Source: Planctomycetaceae bacterium (GTDB lineage: Bacteria; Planctomycetota; Planctomycetia; Pirellulales; UBA1268). Taken from it: 35,386 bases of DNA. Below, in pieces: positions 31,036 through 35,386 of this stretch. The notes beneath the pieces are model-generated. The model saw only the letters and a program-made list of their open reading frames with translations. It was not told the DNA's origin and ran no database searches. The stretch spans positions 1-35,386 of the forward strand of contig CANGGT010000018.1 in the NCBI GenBank assembly GCA_947453375.1. Direction: 5' to 3'. The stretch's first letter is position 1; every line of letters begins with the position of its first letter. The translations under genes and the position numbers were made by a program.

Positions 31036-32388
31036 ATGGCTTACGACGCACTCCCGGAGCTGATCGCGACCGAGCAAGCCGTCGACGGCATCCGCATCCC
31101 CCCCGACGTGACGGTGCCGCTGACCACCCGAGTGCGGGCCCTCATCGACACCCCCGAGATGCGTCGCCTGACGCGGATCAGCCAGCTCGGGTTGGTGTCG
31201 CTCGTCTACCCCGGCGCCGTCCATTCCCGCTTCGAGCATTCCTTGGGGGTCTACCGCCTCGCCCTCGCCTTCCTCGCCAGGCTCCGTCGCGACAGCCATT
31301 TCGCCGCCACGGTCGACGAGGGGGACGCCGCGGCATTCGTTGTCGCCGCCCTCGTCCACGATGTCGGTCACTGGGCCTACTGCCACCCCCTCGAGGACAT
31401 GGGTCTCGCGGAACTCCCCCGCCACGAATCGCTCGTCGGCGGGATCCTCGGTGCCGGCGAACCCGCCGAGATCCTCCGGGCCGAATGGGGGCTCGAGCCG
31501 TCCCGGATTGCAACCCTCATCGACGGGACAGCCACCGACCCGGCCGGGATGCTCCTCCACTCGCTCCTCTCCGGCCCGATTGACGTCGACAAGATGGATT
31601 ATCTCGCCCGCGACAGCCTCCACGCCGGTGTGCCCTACGGGCGACACTTCGATCAGGATCGGCTGCTGGCGAGCCTCTGCATCGATGCCGGAGAACAGAC
31701 ACTGGCGATCACCGACAAGGGGCGGACAGCCGCCGAACTGATGGTCTTCGCCCGCTACGTGATGTTCAGCGAGGTCTACTGGCACCACGCCGTGCGCGCC
31801 GCCACCGGCATGCTCCAACGGGCGGTATGGATCGTGCGTGATGCGATCGATGCCCCCTGGCTCACCCGAGCCGACGATCAGGGATTCATCGGCTGGCTGA
31901 GGGGGGCGGCGGAGGGGACCGGAGCGGCACCGCTCGTCGAGGGGCTGTTCGGCCCGCGGCGCACCCTCCTCAAGCGCGTCGCCACCTACGACGCCCTCAA
32001 CCACCCCGACATCCACCGTGCCCTCGCCGGCTGCTCCTATCCCACCACGACCCGGATCTCGGCCCGGCTGGCCGAGCGACTCTCCCGACGGCTGGGGATG
32101 GCAGTGGCCCCCGAGACGCTCCTCATCGATGCCCCGCCCGCAGAGCGCGAGGTGGAGTTCAACCTCAAAGTCCGGCAACGCCCCAGGGACACCGGCGACC
32201 TCGCCAGCGTCGATCGGTGGAGATCCTTGGCCGAACTCTCCCCCGTCGTTCGCAGTCTTGCCCACGAGCAGTTCGACAACCTCGTCAAACGGGTGCGAAT
32301 CTTCGCACCGGCCGAGACGGCGGCGGCCGTTTCGGCGATTCCCGGTGGCCTCCTCAGCGACCTCTTCGAGGCGATCGCCGACGGCTGA
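31036..32388 (+). CDS. HD-superfamily phosphohydrolase (dGTPase-like)
   Basis: 450-residue metal-dependent phosphohydrolase of the YwfO/dGTPase-like HD group. Motifs: HSRFEHSLGVYRLAL (first His), LVHDVGHWAYCHPLE (HD pair with following His), and DVDKMDYLARDS (last metal Asp). The C-terminal half is helical and not conserved enough to name. The start MAYDALPELIA at 31036 lacks a strong ribosome site. It follows the zinc-ribbon membrane protein by 38 bases and may be cotranscribed. A nucleotide or phosphorylated nucleotide substrate is likely, but dGTP is not certain. Confidence 0.88.
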   Translation: MAYDALPELIATEQAVDGIRIPPDVTVPLTTRVRALIDTPEMRRLTRISQLGLVSLVYPGAVHSRFEHSLGVYRLALAFLARLRRDSHFAATVDEGDAAAFVVAALVHDVGHWAYCHPLEDMGLAELPRHESLVGGILGAGEPAEILRAEWGLEPSRIATLIDGTATDPAGMLLHSLLSGPIDVDKMDYLARDSLHAGVPYGRHFDQDRLLASLCIDAGEQTLAITDKGRTAAELMVFARYVMFSEVYWHHAVRAATGMLQRAVWIVRDAIDAPWLTRADDQGFIGWLRGAAEGTGAAPLVEGLFGPRRTLLKRVATYDALNHPDIHRALAGCSYPTTTRISARLAERLSRRLGMAVAPETLLIDAPPAEREVEFNLKVRQRPRDTGDLASVDRWRSLAELSPVVRSLAHEQFDNLVKRVRIFAPAETAAAVSAIPGGLLSDLFEAIADG

Positions 32389-32436
32389 GGCTCCGGCTCC
32401 GCCTGGATCGAAGACGCGCCGATCGGTGAGGCACGG

Positions 32437-33636
32437 TCACGGGAGGGCGATGAGCAACCACGGCCGCTCCGTCGTGCCTCGGCGGACGGTGGCCTCGCCG
32501 CGGCCTCCGGCCAGCCCCTCCGCCGTGGTCGCGAACTCCGCCCCGCCACTTCCGATCCGCCAGGAGAGCGAACCGGTCTCGCGGTCGAATCGGCCCGTCA
32601 CCGGATGGACCGCATCGGAGACGGCGTCGAAATAGTTGCCCCGCACGGTGCCGTCGCGATGGAGCGCGAGTTCAAGAAACAGATGCGGCGCCAGGGAGCG
32701 ATCGCTGCCGGCGGGAACCGCGGCGAAGGTCCCCAGCGGGAGCCAAGGGGACGACGATTCTTCTTGGGAGAGCGAGACGGTAGCCGAAGTGCCGGCGGTC
32801 GGCTCGGCGATCGCCGCCCCTTCCGCCCCTTCCCGCACAAGGACGCTGACGGTGCCATCGGGGGACGTCGTCGCGGCGGGGGCTGCTGGCGCCGCGATCG
32901 CCGCCGCCGGGAGCGCCCCTTCGGCACCGGGAAAGACGACCAGATCGGACGGGGGAATGGCCTCGTCGGGGAGCGCCACCTCGGCCGATGCCTGGAGCAC
33001 CGATCGCGGCGTCACGATCTCGGAGCGACGATCCCGGGTCGTCCACTGCGCCACATCGACCGATCCGGTGTCGACCCGCGTCGGCACGCGGGACCCTCCG
33101 GCGAGCTCCACGTCCCCGGCGCCTTCCTCCGGCCGCCAGGCTCCCGGGTGATCGATTCGCCAATCCTCGCTGAACGGTGCTGGCCCATCCCAGGAGAGCG
33201 TGTCGGACGCGGCCGTGGAGAGCGGCGACGGCGGGGCTTCAGGCTTGGCGGCGGTCTGCGGAATATTCTTCCCCGGCTTCGTTTCCGAGGTGGCGCTGTT
33301 CTTTCCCTCGCCTGTTCCCTTTGCTTCCTTGCCGCCAGCAGCCGGCGGCTTCGGCGACGCAGGCTGCGTCCCCGCCTGCTGGTTCCCGGCCTGCGGAGCC
33401 GCCCGAGCGCCAGCCTGAGCCGAAGGCTGGGGGGTCGGGCGGGGCGTCGGCTGAGCCCGTGGAGCAGGGGGAGCGCTTCGCCAGCGACGGCCGGGGCGCT
33501 GGGCTTCCGCGGGGGTGCTCGTCGCCAGGAGCAGGAGAATCGCCAGCGCCCCCCAGAAGCGTCTGCGCATCACCATCGCCCCGGGCGTCCGGGGGCTGTG
33601 TCGGTCATCCCTGCCTGGCAGCTTGCCGTCGGTCAT
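32437..33636 (-). CDS. secreted proline/alanine-rich protein
   Basis: 399 residues. ATG 33636 is preferred over the ATG at 33642, since AGGAG is adjacent to 33642 but 6 bases before 33636. A signal peptide with a long polar n-region and MRRRFWGALAILLLLATSTPAEA ends near residue 44. The next 100 residues are Pro/Ala/Gln/Gly/Lys-rich. The mid part is Ala/Gly/Ser/Thr-rich and the last 100 residues form a structured domain (LFLELALHRDGTVRGNYFDAVSDAVHPVTGRFDRETGSLSWRIG), which I cannot assign. Likely a cell-surface protein; function unknown. Convergent with the HD gene; 48-base gap. Confidence 0.75.
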   Translation of the reverse strand: MTDGKLPGRDDRHSPRTPGAMVMRRRFWGALAILLLLATSTPAEAQRPGRRWRSAPPAPRAQPTPRPTPQPSAQAGARAAPQAGNQQAGTQPASPKPPAAGGKEAKGTGEGKNSATSETKPGKNIPQTAAKPEAPPSPLSTAASDTLSWDGPAPFSEDWRIDHPGAWRPEEGAGDVELAGGSRVPTRVDTGSVDVAQWTTRDRRSEIVTPRSVLQASAEVALPDEAIPPSDLVVFPGAEGALPAAAIAAPAAPAATTSPDGTVSVLVREGAEGAAIAEPTAGTSATVSLSQEESSSPWLPLGTFAAVPAGSDRSLAPHLFLELALHRDGTVRGNYFDAVSDAVHPVTGRFDRETGSLSWRIGSGGAEFATTAEGLAGGRGEATVRRGTTERPWLLIALP

Positions 33637-33684
33637 CGTCATCTCCTGAAAACGCCTTCCCTGTCGTCGCGCGGCACAAGCAGC

Positions 33685-33721
33685 AAAAAAAACCGGAGAC
33701 GCCGTCGGACGGCGTCTCCGG
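33685..33721 (-). terminator. intrinsic terminator of the CxxCH gene
   Basis: On the minus strand CCGGAGACGCCGTC and its perfect complement GACGGCGTCTCCGG (33693-33706, 33708-33721) form a hairpin, followed by eight T residues (A33685-33692 on the plus strand). It lies 28 bases after the stop of the gene at 33749 and before the next gene. This is the best terminator in the window. Confidence 0.92.
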
Positions 33722-33748
33722 AGATCACAGGCCGAACTGTCGGAGCGA

Positions 33749-34144
33749 TCACTCCACGGGGCCGCCGGGCAGCTTCCCCATCTTGATCAGCTCGCCGAAC
33801 GTCGGCTCACCGTCGGCGCTCTTCATCCCAGCGACCGTCTCGAGCGCCTTGCGGATCTTCTCCATGTTCTTGGCGTCTTCCTTCTTGTCGAGAAGTTCGG
33901 CCAGGGCGTGGCCGTAGGCGTTGCGGTCCTTCTTTTCCTTCCCCTTGTGGCAGAGGTTGCACTTCGCTGCCTCGACGGCCGTGGCCAACGCCTTCTCGGC
34001 GGGATCACTGCTGTCGGGTTTGACGTAGACGGCCTTGAACTCATCCTGAAACTGCTTGATGGCGAAAGCCGGGCGGGCAAGGCCCCCCGCAACCATCGCC
34101 ACGGCCACAGACGTCACCACGAGCAAGAAACGGCCCCGCTTCAT
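33749..34144 (-). CDS. exported CxxCH protein (probable c-type haem)
   Basis: 131 residues. Signal peptide MKRGRFLLVVTSVAVAMVAG...AFA (about 1-28). The mature protein of about 103 residues has the haem attachment motif CNLCHKG (Cys62, Cys65, His66). The C-terminal region is Lys/Glu/Asp-rich and helical (KDRNAYGHALAELLDKKEDAKNMEKIRKAL), with Met residues near 105-122 as possible distal ligands. It resembles small monohaem cytochromes but I cannot name the family. AGGAG is 9 bases before the ATG at 34144. A strong terminator follows. The short gap (68 bases) to the upstream partial gene on the same strand leaves little room for a promoter; partial readthrough is possible. Confidence 0.8.
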   Translation of the reverse strand: MKRGRFLLVVTSVAVAMVAGGLARPAFAIKQFQDEFKAVYVKPDSSDPAEKALATAVEAAKCNLCHKGKEKKDRNAYGHALAELLDKKEDAKNMEKIRKALETVAGMKSADGEPTFGELIKMGKLPGGPVE

Positions 34145-34212
34145 CGGCTGCACTCCTGAGTCGGAAAAAACTTTTGGCTCTTCATTACTAGACCGTCCCA
34201 CCGCATCGGATG

Positions 34213-35386
34213 TCAAGAATCGGGCCGACGCGGTGCTTCAACAGGGAGTATCGCCGGGAAATCCCACGGGTTTCCTTCTGCCCATCCTCCGATCGATGGG
34301 TCATGGCGGAGGGCCGGGTTCAGCCCCGAGAAGGGCATCTCCTCGCGTTCGGCAGCGCCGTCAATGCGCCGAAACACCGTCGCCCCCTCGTACCTTCCGC
34401 CGGCATCGATCCACTCCACGGCAGCGCGGTAGGCGTCGGGCTGGCCGATGCCCGATTGTTCGATGAATGTCAGCCCCGGCGGCGTGAGGAACCGGCAGCG
34501 TTCCGTCGTGACATGGAGGACCGGCATCGCGGGAACGGCCGGCGAATCAACGAGAAGGGCAAACCCCGCCTGATTGGCAAGCACGGTGTCGCGGAGGGCG
34601 AGCCGCACGGAGGTGGCCGGCCCTCCCCGCGGCCCACCGTCGATCTCGAGGAATCGCCCCCCGGTCACACATCGCCCCCCCGACCAGCCCAGCTCCATGG
34701 CCATCCCCCGGTCGGCCGCAAGAAACGTTCCCTCCCCAACCGCCTGCACTCCCGCCAACCGGACCACCGCTTCGGGCGGCGTTCCCCCGTCCCGGCTCCC
34801 CGCATCGGGATGGGGCAGGAGCGTCATTCCCTCGCCCCCACCATCCCCGTCAGGACGCACCCCGCGGACAAACACCGCATCCGCTCCTGCCGCGAAGATC
34901 CCTCCGGCCGCCCGCTGTGGTTCGCGAATCTCGAGGAGGGCGTTCTCGACGGTGAGCGTTGCCCCCCGACCGAGGGCGAACAACGATGAACCATGGGAGG
35001 ATGAACCAAAGGAGGATGAACCTCGTGAAGATGCCCCACGGGAAAGCGATCCCCCGGAGGATGCAGGGACGAGGCGGAGCCCAACGCCCTCGACGGCAAA
35101 CGTTCCCGACACGACCGACAGCCCAGCGCCTTGACCGTCACCGGCCGGGAACGTGAACCGGAGCACCGGATCGTGCCCCGGTGCCGCGCGGAGCGTCAGC
35201 CGTCTCCCCACCATGACGCACGGTTCCTCGTCGCGGACGCCGCTGAACGCGCATTCGACGACATCCCCATCGTCGGCCACCACGAGCGCCTCGGCCAGCG
35301 ATGCCACGTCCCCCAGCCCGGCCGGACCGTCGACGATTCTCCACGTCCGGCGGGTGATGCCGGCAAGATCGCCCGCCCCGCCAGCC
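34213..35386 (-). CDS. 3' part of a large protein with a beta-helix-like region (5' end outside window)
   Basis: At least 390 residues, open to the window edge with no start. The visible N-terminal part RRTWRIVDGPAGLGDVASLAEALVVADDGDVVE resembles the first strand of pectate-lyase or right-handed beta-helix regions, as in planctomycete secreted or kinase-linked proteins (from memory, unverified). Regular hydrophobic/Gly strands (LRAAPGHDPVLRFTF, SVVSGTFAVEGVGLRLV, LTVENALLEI) follow. A Ser/Gly linker (SLSRGASSRGSSSFGSSSHG) is encoded by 15-bp repeats. The C-terminal part has Asp/Gly-rich turns. The protein would be on the cell surface or in the periplasm; this is inferred. Confidence 0.65.
   Translation of the reverse strand, partial: AGGAGDLAGITRRTWRIVDGPAGLGDVASLAEALVVADDGDVVECAFSGVRDEEPCVMVGRRLTLRAAPGHDPVLRFTFPAGDGQGAGLSVVSGTFAVEGVGLRLVPASSGGSLSRGASSRGSSSFGSSSHGSSLFALGRGATLTVENALLEIREPQRAAGGIFAAGADAVFVRGVRPDGDGGGEGMTLLPHPDAGSRDGGTPPEAVVRLAGVQAVGEGTFLAADRGMAMELGWSGGRCVTGGRFLEIDGGPRGGPATSVRLALRDTVLANQAGFALLVDSPAVPAMPVLHVTTERCRFLTPPGLTFIEQSGIGQPDAYRAAVEWIDAGGRYEGATVFRRIDGAAEREEMPFSGLNPALRHDPSIGGWAEGNPWDFPAILPVEAPRRPDS
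34985..35059. repeat. five 15-bp tandem repeats coding a Gly/Ser linker
   Basis: Units begin at 34985, 35000, 35015, 35030 and 35045, all 15 bases long, and follow a GATGAACC-like pattern that degrades rightwards. They give Ser/Gly-rich repeats on the minus-strand gene. Confidence 0.8.

Noticed and set aside
1-35386. Insertion sequences, prophage genes or CRISPR arrays
   Set aside because: No transposase, integrase, phage structural protein or regularly spaced direct repeats with spacers were found; the only repeats are short intragenic ones and the promoter repeat.

Overview
The window reads as a chromosomal segment of a high-GC (roughly two thirds G+C by eye) Gram-negative bacterium, most probably a planctomycete (Pirellulales-like). 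The hints are short zinc-ribbon proteins with planctomycete-style linkers, a PEP-CTERM protein, lipobox-bearing small secreted proteins, Ala/Pro-rich secreted proteins and large families of unknown function. Taxonomy is inferred from protein style only. No insertion sequence, prophage, CRISPR array or rRNA was seen; one tRNA gene is present.

Layout. Positions 1-1718 hold the 3' part of topA. Minus-strand genes follow: a coiled-coil lipoprotein, acpS, trpS and pyrD. Divergent from pyrD is an HU/IHF-type gene with a clear sigma-70-type promoter, then a 72-residue lipoprotein. From 16045 down to 6275 lies an unbroken minus-strand run of eleven genes: DUF309 protein, stand-alone LON domain, folE, a membrane protein, a zinc-ribbon membrane protein, a YdiJ-like FAD/Fe-S dehydrogenase, moaD, moaE, moaA, a cysteine desulfurase and a YkgJ-type Cys-cluster protein. 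It joins pterin and molybdopterin chemistry to a sulfur donor, but moaC, moeA and moeB are not in the window. On the plus strand, nth, dcd, a tiny membrane protein and aspS follow.

From 19693 to 23122 are an aldose epimerase, tRNA-Val(UAC), a fused CoA-transferase and an SDR reductase coupled to it by an ATGA overlap. Immediately upstream on the same strand is a sigma-54 enhancer-binding protein (24382-23210) with no sensor domain and an AT-hook-like tail.

The most interesting locus is 23210-25601. The enhancer-binding protein is divergent from a PEP-CTERM protein gene, and the 391-bp gap contains a full-consensus -24/-12 promoter (24644-24659) pointing at the PEP-CTERM gene, an 11-bp direct repeat touching the -24 box, an upstream dyad and AT-rich tracts. 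This looks like a self-contained sigma-54 switch for an exosortase-sorted surface protein.

The right part (25613-35386) holds a 479-residue protein of unknown function, a tandem-FHA protein, a thioesterase, a tandem-ACT protein with a structured leader, two divergent zinc-ribbon proteins, an HD-domain hydrolase, a proline-rich secreted protein, a CxxCH (probable c-type haem) protein followed by a strong intrinsic terminator, and the 3' end of a large protein that runs off the window.
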